From the NCBI GenBank assembly GCA_963575745.1, contig CAUYUJ010004302.1, positions 465,743-529,742 of the forward strand: DNA of 64,000 nt. Direction: 5' to 3'. The notes below the pieces were generated by a model. The model did not search any database. It was not told where the DNA came from and saw only the letters and a program-made list of their open reading frames with translations. Both the position numbers and the translations under genes were made by a program. The DNA is from Prorocentrum cordatum (taxonomy: Eukaryota > Sar > Dinophyceae > Prorocentrales > Prorocentraceae). Below are positions 40,501 through 51,218 of the stretch, in pieces (the stretch's first letter is position 1; every line of letters starts with the position of its first letter).

Positions 40501-40705
40501 GACGCCCGAAATGGGCACCGAAACAATGGGCACAATGCCCGACAGCAAATGTTGTCCCCAACCAACAGCGGCCGCTGTTGGGCAGGCGGCCCTCTGCCTC
40601 GAACGCAGACAGGCCGCGGCGACACCGACAGCGAGTCCTGTTCCATATCAGCAAGAACTGCTGCTGGGCATTGTACCCATTCTTTCCGTACCCATGCCGG
40701 GCGTC
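40501..40705. mobile_element. family C inverted-repeat element, copy 2
   Basis: Starts GACGCCCGAAATGGG and ends CCCATGCCGGGCGTC. The interior is shared with copies at 37905 and 49963. The flanking GTTTGG and CCAAAAC may extend the inverted repeat. Confidence 0.85.
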
Positions 40706-40879
40706 CAAAACTGTAGCCCTGCGTCCTCAGCCCTCCGGCCCGGAGCCCGAAGTCGCAAACCGCCTGGGGGCCCCCGCGTGCCCAGGGTCGTGCCCGGGGC
40801 GTCTTGTGGACTGAGCTTTTCGGTCCGAGGAGGGGCCTCCGAGACGGGCCAGCGAGGGCACCAACGAGACTCCCCAGAA

Positions 40880-41850
40880 CGGCCAGAGAGGTTGTCTTGG
40901 GACTTTCTCGGGCCGTCTTGGGGCTCTCTTGAAGGACCCTTGGGCCCTATTGGAGGCGGTCTCGGGGGCGTCTTGGGGCGTCTTGGGGCATCTTGGTGCG
41001 TTGGAAACCAGAAGAAAAACAACAATGCTGGAATCTGTCACAAAATACGGAACACCTCTTATGGCGTCGTTGGGGCCTCTTGTGCCGTCTTGAATCCGTC
41101 GTGGGCCGTCTTGGAGCGCATCGAAGTTCATCGGACTGTAATGGGGCTTTCTTGGAGGTCGCTGAACCTCTCTTTTAGACATCTTATAGGTCTGGGCAAC
41201 CGCCGAGAGAGCCTCGCCGGTAAACTGCTGTCTAATTCGAGTGGAGATCCTCTTGGTGGTCCTCTTGGGGCCCTCTTGCGCCGTCCAAGGGGCCTATTGA
41301 ACTGTCTTGAGGCGATATCGAGCCGCTTTGGGGTTCTCTTGGGCAGTGCGGGAGCCCCTTGGGTCGTGTTGGAACCACGTTGGGGCCTTTGGGGGGGCAT
41401 TCTAGGCTTTCTGGGGAGGCTCTTGGGCGTCTTGGTGCGGTTCTGGGGCCGTCTGAAGACCCTCTTCGGGCTCTCTCGGGCCGTCTTGAACAAGTCTTGG
41501 GGGCCTGTTGAGCCGCCTTGGGCCATAAACCCGACCCGCCACCGTGACTGGGTTGTAGGTCAGAGGCCTCTTGGACGCTATCGGGGTCTCTCGGGAAATC
41601 TCTGGGGAGCCTCTTGGGTGCAGTTTTGAAGCAGCTCGGCCTCTTAGGGGCTGTTTAAAGGCCTCATGGTACCTTTGTTGTGCCTCTTGGAGGCCTTTGG
41701 GGGCCTCTGGAGGTCCTGCTGGCGGTCTCGGGCCTACTCTTGGGGCGGATGGCGTAGCATGCCAGTTCCAATTCCCTCTCTTGGGGCCGTCTGGGGCGCC
41801 TCTTGGGCCGTCTTGGTTCGATGCTCGTTCTGGGGACCTTCCTGGAGGCA
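40880..41850. repeat. degenerate GGGGCCGTCTTGGGGCC-type array, ~1 kb
   Basis: Dozens of loose CTTGGGGC(C)(G/T)TCTTGG words with no strict period. Pro/Arg-rich minus-strand frames are by-products. Confidence 0.6.
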
Positions 41851-42784
41851 CTCGCTCAACTCAGGCGCCGACGCTGCGTCGAACGTCTCGCGACTTGAGT
41901 CGAACCTGAGTCGAGCGCGAATCGAACTAGAATCGAAGGTCTGTCAGGTGTGTCCAGGCATGTGGTCTGTCAGGTGGTGCCCAGGAAGGTCCTCCCAAAC
42001 GAACATCTAACGGGGGAGACGAGGGGCAAAGGGCCAACACACCACCAGATAGACCCACCTGAGGAAAAGCCAGGATCGCAACTGAACGAAAAAAACAAAC
42101 GACGTCTGCAACCAGTGTGCCTCTGGGGGGCAGCTCGGCCGTCTCTTGCATCCTTACCCTTCAGACCCGCGGGGCAGCCACCCACCTATGTTCTGGGGCC
42201 ACGCGACCAGAATCATCGCGTCGTTGCCGCGAGGCGTGGAGTCGTGGCCACGATGTGGGGTCGCGAGGACAAGCTCTCGTGCGGAGGCCGACGAGAAGGG
42301 CGAGCGTGAGCCTGACGTGAAAGCGAGAAAAGCAGCCTGGATGAAATGCGAAAGACGCCCAGAGCAGCGAAAGGACGAGGCCCGCCCGCCCAGGACGCCC
42401 GAGGCCTGACCCAGAGGCCTTCGGAGGCCCGACCCAGTCCAAACGGGGCCCTGCTGCTTCGAGCATCGAGGGGGACCCGAGAGGGGAACTCCAGGAAGAC
42501 CAGAGCCCCCAGTGCGGCACGTGCAACGCGAGAGTCACCTGGCGGAGGAGAGCTCTTTTTACGAAGCGGCCGCGAGGCAATCTCGGAGACAGCGCTGCAG
42601 CAGGGGAAACCATTGAGGTTGCTGCTGCAGACAGAAAGGGGCGCGGACAGGCGAGACGATTGGCCAGCAGACCATGTAATCACTACCCGGTGCGTACCCG
42701 AACCCTTCTCCAAGCGAGGCGAATATGTGTAAAACGCTCCATACGAAAAAGAACGCATCGCCTGATGTGCACGATTAGCGCTGC
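41851..42784. other. unique sequence, no gene seen
   Basis: No supported coding sequence. Confidence 0.4.
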
Positions 42785-43330
42785 CCTCATCTCCGCCTTG
42801 CCTCCCAGTAGCCCACAAAAGAGGCGACATCTGCGCAACTCGCAGCCATCCAGGGACCTGCAAGGTTGCCTCTGGGTGCGCGTATGCCCCTGCTCCGCCG
42901 TGCCTCCCAGGAGCCCACGAAAGAGCTGACAGCTGCGCAGCTCGCAGCCGCCCAGGGAGCTGTGCGGTCTCGTCTGGGTGCGCGCACTCCCCTACTCCGC
43001 TGGACGTCCCGGGAGCCCATGGAAGTGGTGACAGCTGCGGATTTCGCAGCCATCCAGGGAGCAGCGCAGGAGGAGCAAGGGAGGAGGGAGGCGGGAGAGG
43101 AGGAGGTATGGACTACAGCGCTCTGTTCAAAGCGAGAACCCAACGCGGGAGGGTTGGGAAATGGTGGCGCTCTTCGGCACCCATGCTCGTCTTGCAGTGG
43201 CAAGAAACCGCACTGTTGGAAGCAACAGGGAAGCACGGGAATAGACAAAGCAACGTGAAACTCAGCGCAGAGCCGAATTCCCCTACAAGTGGGCGAAGGA
43301 TTAATTGAACGAGCCTGTAAAAGACCATTC
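42785..43330. repeat. ~90-bp satellite family, reverse orientation
   Basis: About three units carrying CGTGCCTCCCAGGAGCCCAC, AAAGAG(C)TGACAGCTGCG and CAGCCGCCCAGGGAGCTG, which are the complement of 1790-2995. They are followed by the complement of the 2590-2660 spacer. Confidence 0.75.
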
Positions 43331-44160
43331 ACCCGCGCTGCACGTCATCGCGCATGGGAAAACGAGGGGCGTGACTCCACCTCAGGTGGCGAGCTTGTTG
43401 TTCTCAACCGCAGCTGCGCTTCCTCGGAGATCGCACTGGCAGAAGGGGGGCCCTCCTCACCTTCTGTCCCTGCACCGAATCTAGCCACAGTGCATGCAGA
43501 CAGAGATGTCGCCAAGAGACCCAGTAGGGAAACATCCTGCGTCGACATCGTGCCTCGCACGGTGCTGCAGGGGTCCTCGGGCCCATCGGGGAATCTCCTG
43601 GTAGGCCAGCCTGAAATATCTGACTGCCCTGCCTGCGTGCCTGCAGAAAGATCGCAAGTGCGCTCGCTCGAAAGCTGCCCCACCCAGAGATTCTGGGGAC
43701 ACCATAAGGTACTGATACCGCTACTCCCCGGACCTTTCCCGGGGTGCGTTCTGACCAGGGTTTCGAGGCGGATCCAGCGGTGGCGACGAGGGCCTCCCAG
43801 GAGGCCGAAAAAGAAGAAAACGGGCGAGGAGTAGCGCTGTGGGTACCCTTGCCTCCTCTGAGATCACAGACACGCACGCACACACGCGCACACGCGCGCG
43901 CACACACAAACACACGCACACGCGCACACACAGACGCACACGCGCCTGCGCGCCGCCGCCAGCCACGCGCCCGCTGGCCAAGTCTGCGCCCGAGAGGCCG
44001 GCCGTCCAGCTGCAGGCCTCAATAGGCCAAGGGGGGACAGGCGCGCGCGCGCCGCACGCCGATCCTGGCTGGCCCGCCAGCCGTCCCCAGGAAGCCCTGC
44101 GGCCTCTGCGAGGACCACCGAGGACCGACGACAGAGACCGACAGCAGAACCGACCAGCCA
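43331..44160. other. unique sequence with a short (CA)n/(CACG)n run, no gene seen
   Basis: The ACACACGCGCACACGC run is at about 43870-43945. Nothing else recognised. Confidence 0.5.
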
Positions 44161-44166
44161 TAACTG

Positions 44167-44276
44167 GGGGAGCTGTGGTCCTTACCCCCCTGGGGGAACC
44201 CATCGCATCGACGATCTCTCGACAGGGGTGTCGAAGTCGATGGGCACCCCAGGGGGGTAAGGAACACGGCTCCCCC
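44167..44276. repeat. foldback with ~40-bp arms
   Basis: CTGGGGGAGCTGTGGTCCTT then ACCCCCCTGGGGG on the left; CCCCAGGGGGGTAAGGAACA then CGGCTCCCCCAG on the right. Confidence 0.85.
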
Positions 44277-44279
44277 AGG

Positions 44280-45095
44280 TGTGGCTGGCCTGCAGAAGCC
44301 GCCCCGAGCACTCCGAGGCCGTCCGGAGCAGTCGGGGGCCCCAAAGGCGCAGCGCGGACGGCCGAGGCCCCTGCGAGCCCCAGACAGCCTGCCGCCGAGG
44401 CCTCCCCGCGAAGAGCCCTGCGAGAACTTCGGAAGACCACCATCCCGGACGTGCGATGTCTGGACGCTTGCAACACAAAGCCTTCCGAAGTCCCGACCAT
44501 CTCCACGGAGCCAGCTCTTCATCCCGAGCAGATTTGGTTACGGTCCCAGGGGCGAGGTCCCCCACGGGCTGAAACATGCCGGAAACCTTCCACCATGATG
44601 TTTCACGACGCGATCTCAGCGTCTCTCGGCGGCTGCCCCGGCGACGCGCTGTGCCACCATGCGAGCTGACAGCGGCGGCGTCGCTCCGCTCCACTGGGCG
44701 GGGGGCCGGGCGAGGCTCGGGGCGTTGATGATGCCCGGGGACGGTCCCCCTAGGCGTCAGCGTCCCGAGCTCCCGGCCGCGAGCGCGCTTCTGGCGCGTC
44801 GAGCGCAGCAGCTCTGGGCGTCGCGGCGCTGCATCGAATCTATCACTTGCCTGCCCCGCCAGCTGGTGAGGCCCGGCACCGCGCCGCGCGCACGGGCCTG
44901 CAGCGCCACGAATGAATGGTCCGGAGCACATGTCTGGAAGGGAGGAAGGAGAAGAGCCATGGACATGAGCTCTCGGAGGTCCGCGCGGAGCTCCGCCAGC
45001 CTATGCCCCCACAGCGTGTTGCTGCCCGACTGCAGGCCTGCAGAGACCGCTGGACGCTTCGTTGCTGCTTGGCTGGGACGTGGCCGGTAGATGCC
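44280..45095. other. unique GC-rich sequence, no gene seen
   Basis: Open frames on both strands lack protein-like features. Confidence 0.4.
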
Positions 45096-45099
45096 TCCC

Positions 45100-45195
45100 G
45101 GCTGGGGTCCGACTGGATGCGGTCGAAAGTCCGCGCCGCATCGCCGATGCATTGTCGATGCATCGCCGCCGTCGGCGGTGCACCGGCGACTCCCC
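45100..45195. repeat. palindromic dispersed repeat (family H), copy 2
   Basis: GCGCCGCATCGCCGATGCAT and GTCGATGCATCGCCGCCG, matching 33545-33590. Confidence 0.7.
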
Positions 45196-45820
45196 CGCGG
45201 ACAAAAAAACTGGGCTCCACCTCGAGCCGCAGCGCCGCAGGCCCAGGGCCAGCGTTCAGGAGGCGCTCCCGGGAGCCCTGCGCTCCAGGGAGCAGTGGCC
45301 CCTCCCCGAGGGAGGGGCCGCCCTTCTCGTGGGAGGCAAATCCATGTTGGAGCTCCCCTTATAATCAGTTTGGACTGGGCGTAGGCCTGCTTAGCATCCG
45401 CCTGTGGAATGTCGTCTCCCTCGAAGAGACCATATGTCTGTGGGCGCCCCGCGCGCTGCGCGGGCGGGGCTGGGCTTCGCCTGGTGTCCAGCTGGTGCCC
45501 GTCCGAAGGCGCCCCGTGGGCGCCTCGTTCCCGCCCGTGGGCGCCACGTGGGAGCCCCGCGCCGCGTGCCGCGCAGCCTGCACCGCACAGCCTGCCCCGC
45601 GAGGCCCGCGCCACAGATCTTCCGCCTTGCTGGCCTGCATAGTGGCCGGGCTGCTAGAGAGCTCCACCGGCGGGGCCCAAGCGGGCCACACGTGGCTCCT
45701 CCAGGCCCCCCCCCCCCCCCGCGGCCTCTGGCGGCCTGCCAGTGGCCCCCGTGTGGCCTCTAGTGGGCGCCGGCAGGCGGCATCGGGACACCAGAGGGGC
45801 AGGACAGCGAGACTGTAGGC
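45196..45820. other. unique sequence, no gene seen
   Basis: No feature recognised. Confidence 0.4.
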
Positions 45821-46291
45821 TTAGGTCGGGCATGTCCCCCTACAGGCGAACAGTGAAACAAAGAGTCAACACATGTCCAAAAGTGGCCAACAATTGTTGA
45901 CCAAAATCGTCTCCACTGACTATTCTTGCACGATGTCGGGATTTTCCTCCTGTGCAGGGAAAGCGAGACTATGTTTAGGTCGGGCATGTCCCCCTTACAG
46001 GCGAGCAGTGGAAACAAGAGTCAAGACATGTCAAGACATAGCCAACAATGGTTGGACAAATCGTCTCCCCAGACTATTCTTGCACGATTTGGGGATTTTC
46101 CTCCTGCACGGGGAAAGCGAGACCAGGTTCAGGTCGGGCATGTTCCCCTACAGGCGGATTTTGGGCGAAAAATGAAAACAGTCAAAACGAGTTCACAAAT
46201 AGCCAGAACTTCTAGAAAAACCGTCTCCCAAACCTATTGTGGTACGACTTCAGAGTCTGCCTCCTCTATAGAGGGACAGGCCCGACTCAAG
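45821..46291. mobile_element. family A MITE, head-to-tail trimer
   Basis: Three ~153-bp units start TTAGGTCGGGCATGTCCCCC (45821), TTTAGGTCGGGCATGTCC (45974) and TTCAGGTCGGGCATGTTCC (46127). Only the last has the full right end (AGAGGGACAGGCCCGACTC). The first two end CAGGGAAAGCGAGAC or a one-base variant. No 8-bp duplication is visible around the array. Confidence 0.85.
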
Positions 46292-46539
46292 ACTAAGGTG
46301 GCGAGACGAGGCTCCCAGGCTCGCCTTCCGAACTGGCGCGTCGCGCCGCCAGCGTGGTGGGCCGGCAGCGGCGGCGCGGCGCGCCGCTCGAAGCGCTCAC
46401 GACGGCGCTCGCGCGCGGCCTTTGCCGGTGGAGCCGCCCCGCGCCGGGGGGCCCCCCCCGCACGGGGCCCCGCCTCCTGGAGGGGGGGGGGGGGCGGCTC
46501 GAAGGCGGCAGCCCTTCCTTTTCGGGCGCTGCCCACTGG

Positions 46540-46745
46540 GGGGGGGGGGGCGATCAATGGGGGGGGGAGCGACCATCAATGGGGGGGGGGGGGGAGCAAT
46601 GGGGGGGGAGCGATCAATGGGAGGGGGGGGGGGGAGCGATCAATGGGGGGGGGAGCGATCAATGGGAGGGGGGGGGGAGCGATCATTGGGAGGGGGGGAG
46701 CGATCAATGGAGGGGAGGGCGGCGATCGAAGGGGGGGGGGAACGA
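46540..46745. repeat. G(n)AGCGATCAATGG minisatellite
   Basis: About nine units of 17-25 bp, each a G run followed by AGCGATCAATGG or a variant. It includes several long G homopolymers. Confidence 0.95.
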
Positions 46746-46854
46746 GGTGCACTCGTCGCGCCCCCGTTGTTGGGAGGCCACGTGCCTCAACCCGTCATCC
46801 GGGGAGCTCGACGCTGGATCCCTGGCGGGCCCCCTTGTTTTTTTTTCTTTTTGT

Positions 46855-46890
46855 TCTATATATATATATATATACATACATACATACAAA
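46855..46890. repeat. (TA)n and (CATA)n run
   Basis: Short TATATA run followed by CATACATA. Confidence 0.9.
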
Positions 46891-46952
46891 AAAACTGGCT
46901 TCGGCATGCGCGCGCGACGACGCGCGCATGTGCACTCCGTCTCTTCTGTTGC

Positions 46953-47110
46953 AAGGAGTGTGCGCGCACAGTTGAGGGGGATCTGGGACACACTAACAAA
47001 TAGACACAAACAACCCGATTCCCCATAGTTTCCCATATTTTCGGGGGAATCGTCGATGGATTGTGTCTGTATGTTTTCTCCTTCCTGAAAAGGAGTGTGC
47101 GCGCATAGTT
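46953..47110. repeat. family D dispersed repeat, copy 7 (short), with 21-bp flanking direct repeats
   Basis: The element is at 46974-47089. The flanks at 46953-46973 and 47090-47110 read AAGGAGTGTGCGCGCA, then C or T, then AGTT: 20 of 21 identical. It lacks one of the two internal TTCCCATATTTT blocks seen in longer copies. Confidence 0.8.
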
Positions 47111-47485
47111 TTCTGTTGCAGAGGATGGGCCCTTTCTGGGGCCTGGACGGCCCCTCTATAGGGGCCCTGCAGGGCCCCTTCTCTGTGGCCCTCGCGGTCC
47201 CCACATCTCCCACCCCCCACTGCGCGACGCCCAATCCTCCCCAGACCCCCTCGAGCTTTACCAGCCTCGAACGTATCCCCATCCCTAATATTGACACGCC
47301 AAAAGGCGATGACAATCTTAGGGATGCGCCCTCAAAAATAAGGGAATCCCCAAGAGTGGCATCGTGATGAGGAGGTGCCCAGCATAGGGATAGGGATATG
47401 TTCCAGGCTGGTAAACTAAGCGACGCCCAATCCTCCCCAGACCCCCCCGAGCCGTGAAAATCCGGCTAAAAGCGCCAGAAGGACC
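47111..47485. other. unique sequence, no gene seen
   Basis: CGACGCCCAATCCTCCCCAG occurs twice (about 47226 and 47423). Confidence 0.5.
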
Positions 47486-47653
47486 CTGAGCAAGAGTGGC
47501 CTTTGCTGCGCGGCTTGCGGGGAACCGCGGGGGGGGCTAACTAAACCCAGGCGCGCGACACGCAACTATCGCATCGCATTCGGCGATCGGGGGACACCAT
47601 GGGGCCCACACAAAAGGTCGCTCCGGCGACCAGCGAGAAGTCACTCTTACGTG
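47486..47653. mobile_element. family B inverted-repeat element, copy 2
   Basis: CTGAGCAAGAGTGGCCTTTG at the left; AAGTCACTCTTACGT at the right. The interior has ACTATCGCATCGCATTCGGC. Confidence 0.8.
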
Positions 47654-47699
47654 TAGTCGAAAAATCACGACGGACAATTTTTGGCCGGTTTCGATCGGG

Positions 47700-47880
47700 G
47701 ATCTTCTGACCCGGGTCAGTCCAGACCCGGGTCAGTCAGGCCTGGTAGACTCCTGCAACATCCTGCACCCAAACCCGGGTCAGTGCGAAGGATCCTGCAA
47801 ACGCCTGCAGGATCCTGCACCCAACCCCCGGGTCCATGCGACCCTGGCCCTGCAAGATCCTGCAGGATCGGGCGCTCTGG
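47700..47880. repeat. ACCCGGGTCAGT and CCTGCAGGATCCTGCA word array
   Basis: Repeated GACCCGGGTCAGTC words, then GGATCCTGCA words, many self-complementary. Confidence 0.7.
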
Positions 47881-47964
47881 CTGACCCTCGCTTCCATGGA
47901 CTCCGTCTCGAGGCTCCCGATCCAACCTCCAGGAGCCCTCGCCGAGCCCTGGGACCGTCCACAA

Positions 47965-48141
47965 TACTACTCTTAAGTCGGGCGTGCCCCCCTACAGGGG
48001 ATCTTGGGCGAAGAATTAAAAATACTAAAACAATACCCCCCCCCAATGGGCAAAACCAGTCAGAACATCTTTCCCAGACCATGTTTTGACTATTTTGAAT
48101 TTTCCCCCCCGTCGAGGGACACGCCCGGTCTAATACTACTC
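47965..48141. mobile_element. family A MITE, complete, with 8-bp target duplication
   Basis: The body at 47973-48133 (161 bp) runs from TTAAGTCGGGCGTGCC to CGCCCGGTCTAA. It is flanked by TACTACTC at 47965-47972 and 48134-48141. Confidence 0.9.
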
Positions 48142-48929
48142 CGAATGCAGGGCCGATCCAGGGGAGCGGAGCGGCCGAAGCCTCCAGAGGTCTCAGCCCC
48201 TTCCCCGGGATCGGGAGGCGTATGCTTGCGAGCTGGGCGGTGCGCGGGCCACCACACGCTACCAGATAAGCGCGCGAGCGTGTCTGATCCGGCGTCTCGG
48301 CACTGGGGGGAAAGGGGGGGGGGTCCTGGCTCCGGACCTCTGCTGAGCGCGACTGCTTGCGACAGTGCGTCCTGTGGGGGGAGGGGCTCCACCTGCTCGA
48401 AGCAGGCGCCAAAAACAGCCAATAGCCACTCCAGGGAGGGGGGGGGAGGGGGGGAGGGGGGGTGCGAGGGCCCGCGCCGATCGGCAAAACCAGGGATAAC
48501 AGAAACGATCACCACGCGCGCGGCGTCGGCGAGCGAAAAGGCTTTTGACACCGCGTCGATCGTCCAACCTTGAATCGACCGCCGCCCCGATCGTCCAAGG
48601 TTGCAGTCCGTCGGGCGCGGTGGCGTTGCTGCGTCCCTCGGTGCATCCGCGTCAGGCTTCAGCCTTGTAAGCCTTCGCCGGCCTCGCAGGCGCGCCAACG
48701 CCGCGCGAACCTGCCGTGCACGAGCGCACGAGATCACTGGCAGCCTGCCTGGAGGCACGTCGCGCGCGAGCTCAAGCTGTATAGGCGCTCTCCGCCCGCA
48801 GGGCCGGGGGGGCACGCCGTGCACACGAGTCCGGACGTCTGGGGGCGCCTGGGCCGCGCGCCCGCCGCCGACACGCCCGCTGATCACTTCGCCGGGTCTT
48901 CGGCAACAGGGAATGCGCAGCACCCCGCA
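48142..48929. other. unique GC-rich sequence, no gene seen
   Basis: No supported feature. Confidence 0.4.
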
Positions 48930-49115
48930 GTGGTGCGGATAAGACTAGGGGCTGGGGGGCGGGGGGGAGGTCGGCAGTTTGCGAGACTCTGGGGAAGCCC
49001 GCCGCAGGCGCCGAAGTTTCACAAATCATGCAACGAGCCCGCCGCAGGCGCCGATTTGCTCGTTAAACCAATGTGGGTAGGTTGCGGGTGGGTCGCGGGT
49101 GGGTCGTGGGTGTCG
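48930..49115. repeat. composite dispersed repeat with GGGTGGGTCGC minisatellite, copy 3
   Basis: TGCGGATAAGACTA, two CCCGCCGCAGGCGCCGA blocks and a short GGTGGGTCGCGG array, as at 3405. Confidence 0.75.
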
Positions 49116-49314
49116 AACGGACCAGAAACATGGGGCCCAACCCAGGGATATACGATAGGGGGCGTCCATCCTCGATATGGGGCACGTCACAGCAGCCCCC
49201 TTTGGGGTGTGAATCCCAGGGTTCCCCTCCTGTTCTGAGCGGCTTCAATTTTCGTCGGAAAGTCTGGGGCTTGGGAGGAGCATCGCCTGCGATTCGGAGG
49301 GCCCTTGCATGTCC

Positions 49315-49415
49315 CCTCGCGCCGAGTCCGCGCCGAGTCCCCGCAGGATCCGCGCCGAATCCACGTCGAATCCGCGCCGAGTCCGCGCCAAATCCGCGCT
49401 GGGTCCGCGCATCCA
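49315..49415. repeat. GAGTCCGCGCC minisatellite
   Basis: About nine 11-13-bp units (GAGTCCGCGCC, GAATCCGCGCC). Confidence 0.85.
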
Positions 49416-49535
49416 CGCCGAACCCGCGAACCAAGCACAAAAAAGGACAGCCACTTGGAGGACAGCCCGAGGCCCCCAGGAGATGCAACGTGGCCATGGG
49501 CACGCCCGCTCGCTCCCCCGTCGGCCACACCTGGC

Positions 49536-49680
49536 CCTGGGTGAGGGTGACCTTTGCTGTGCGACTTTCGGAGGCCGCGGGGAGGCCGAACTGGGGCGCG
49601 CAAGTCGCCGTCATCGCATCGCAGTCAGCCATCTGGGGACTCCGCCGAAAGTGAATCCAGCGAAAGGTCACTCTCACGTA
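49536..49680. mobile_element. family B inverted-repeat element, copy 3
   Basis: CTGGGTGAGGGTGACCTTTG at the left; GAAAGGTCACTCTCACGTA at the right. Confidence 0.8.
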
Positions 49681-49962
49681 ATCGGGGAGACGTAAGACTC
49701 GGGTACGGTCCCGCTGCAAACGTCCCACGACAACCGGACCGGCACAATCCAGGACGCGCTCTTTAGAAGACGTCGGCAAGCCCGAGTTCCAGCTTCTATG
49801 CTCGAGTCTCACGCTTGCCTGCACAGGTCGGGGCAGGGCGGGATGAGACACTGGGAGTTCAAAAACGGTCCCTATGGACCCCCTCCCGGGGTCCAACCGC
49901 ACCGGTTTTCCGCGCTGCGCCCAGCTGTGGCGACGAGGGGGCCCACCGAAGGCCAACTACCA

Positions 49963-50171
49963 TTTGGACGCCCGAAATGGGCACGGACACAATGGGCACA
50001 ATGCCCAACAGCAAATGTTGTCCCGAACCAACAGCGGCCGCTGTTGGGCAGGCGGCCTTATGCCTCGAATGGACACAGGCCGCGGTGGCGCGGACAGCGA
50101 GTCCTGTTCAAAATGAGCAGGAACTGCTGCTGGGCATCGTACCCATTCTTTCCGTACCCATCTCGTTCGTG
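49963..50171. mobile_element. family C inverted-repeat element, copy 3
   Basis: Starts TTTGGACGCCCGAAATGGG. The right end is degraded (CCCATCTCGTTCGTGC). The interior is as in the other copies. Confidence 0.85.
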
Positions 50172-50379
50172 CAGATACCAGTGCCTCAAACGGCCCCCCT
50201 CTGAGTATAGCCGGCCCCTTTCGGGCCCGCGGGGCCTACTGGCTGTCCCAGCACCTGGCCCATCACGGCGGGCTGCGGCGCGCCGGAGTACGGCTGGACG
50301 GGCGTGGGCTTGCTCCTCTACGGGGGCGGCCCGCCTTCCCCCAGATGCCCCGTCCCTCCTGCAAGGGGGATGGGCGAAG

Positions 50380-50428
50380 GGAGGAAGGAGGAGGAGGAGG
50401 AGGAGGAGGAGGAGGAGGAGGAGGAGGG
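50380..50428. repeat. short (GGA)n tract
   Basis: GGA repeat on +. Confidence 0.9.
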
Positions 50429-50569
50429 GGAATGGGGTCCACCTGCAGGACGTCCTCATTTTCCTCCTTCTTCTCCTGTCCCACCTCCTCCTCATCCGCC
50501 TTCAGTTTCTCCTGCTGCTCATCCTTGTCCTCCTGCTTTCCTCCTCCTGTTCTCCCTTCCGGAGGGAGA

Positions 50570-51030
50570 AGGGGGGGGGGGGGGGGGGGGGGGGGGGCAG
50601 ATCGAGCTACGACGAGACACAGGGGAGGATCGCGGTGCGAGGACGACGGCCACTTGCTCCTCACCTCACCAGGTGGCCCAAGGAGGAAGATGACGACGAC
50701 TACGACGAGGGGTCGAAGGAGCAACCGACGGGCTCTGGTGTCAACGGGCTCTGGTGTCCAGGGGCGGACGTGGATACATGTTGGGCTCCCCTGCTCCTTC
50801 TCAAAAAGGTCCTCCTCCTCCTCCTTTTCATATGCCTCCTCCTCCACCACCACCAACCACAACTAAAGGGGGATCACTCCTTCTCCTTCTGCTGCGCCTC
50901 CTCCTCCTGGAGGAGGAGGGGGGGAGACCGAGGCTCCATGAGACACAAGGGAAGATCGCGCTCCGAGGACGGTGGTCACTTGCTCCGTACCCGGTAGCCG
51001 GAGGACGACAACTGCGACGAGGGGGCGGTG
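50570..51030. repeat. G homopolymer and ~325-bp direct duplication
   Basis: A G run of about 27 lies near 50572-50597. Blocks with GAGACACA(G/A)GGGA(G)GATCGCG and CACTTGCTCC at about 50615-50665 recur at 50940-50985. Confidence 0.65.
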
Positions 51031-51066
51031 CAGCAACTACCCACACCAGGTGGGGGCGGCAAAGAA

Positions 51067-51185
51067 AGGAGGAGGAGGAGGAGGAGGAGGAGGAGAAAGG
51101 GGGAGAAGGAGGAGAAGGAGGAGGAGGAGGAGGAGGAGGACGAGGAGGAGGAGGAGGAGGAGGAGGAGGAGGAAGGAGGAGGAGG
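51067..51185. repeat. (GGA)n tract at the 3' side of LINE E2, ending in its target duplication
   Basis: GGA repeat on +. Its last 18 bases (51168-51185, GGAGGAAGGAGGAGGAGG) are repeated at 57367-57384. The GGAA interruption anchors the match. Confidence 0.85.
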
Positions 51186-51218
51186 CGGAGCGTAGCTGAA
51201 GGAGTCCCACATCCCGAA

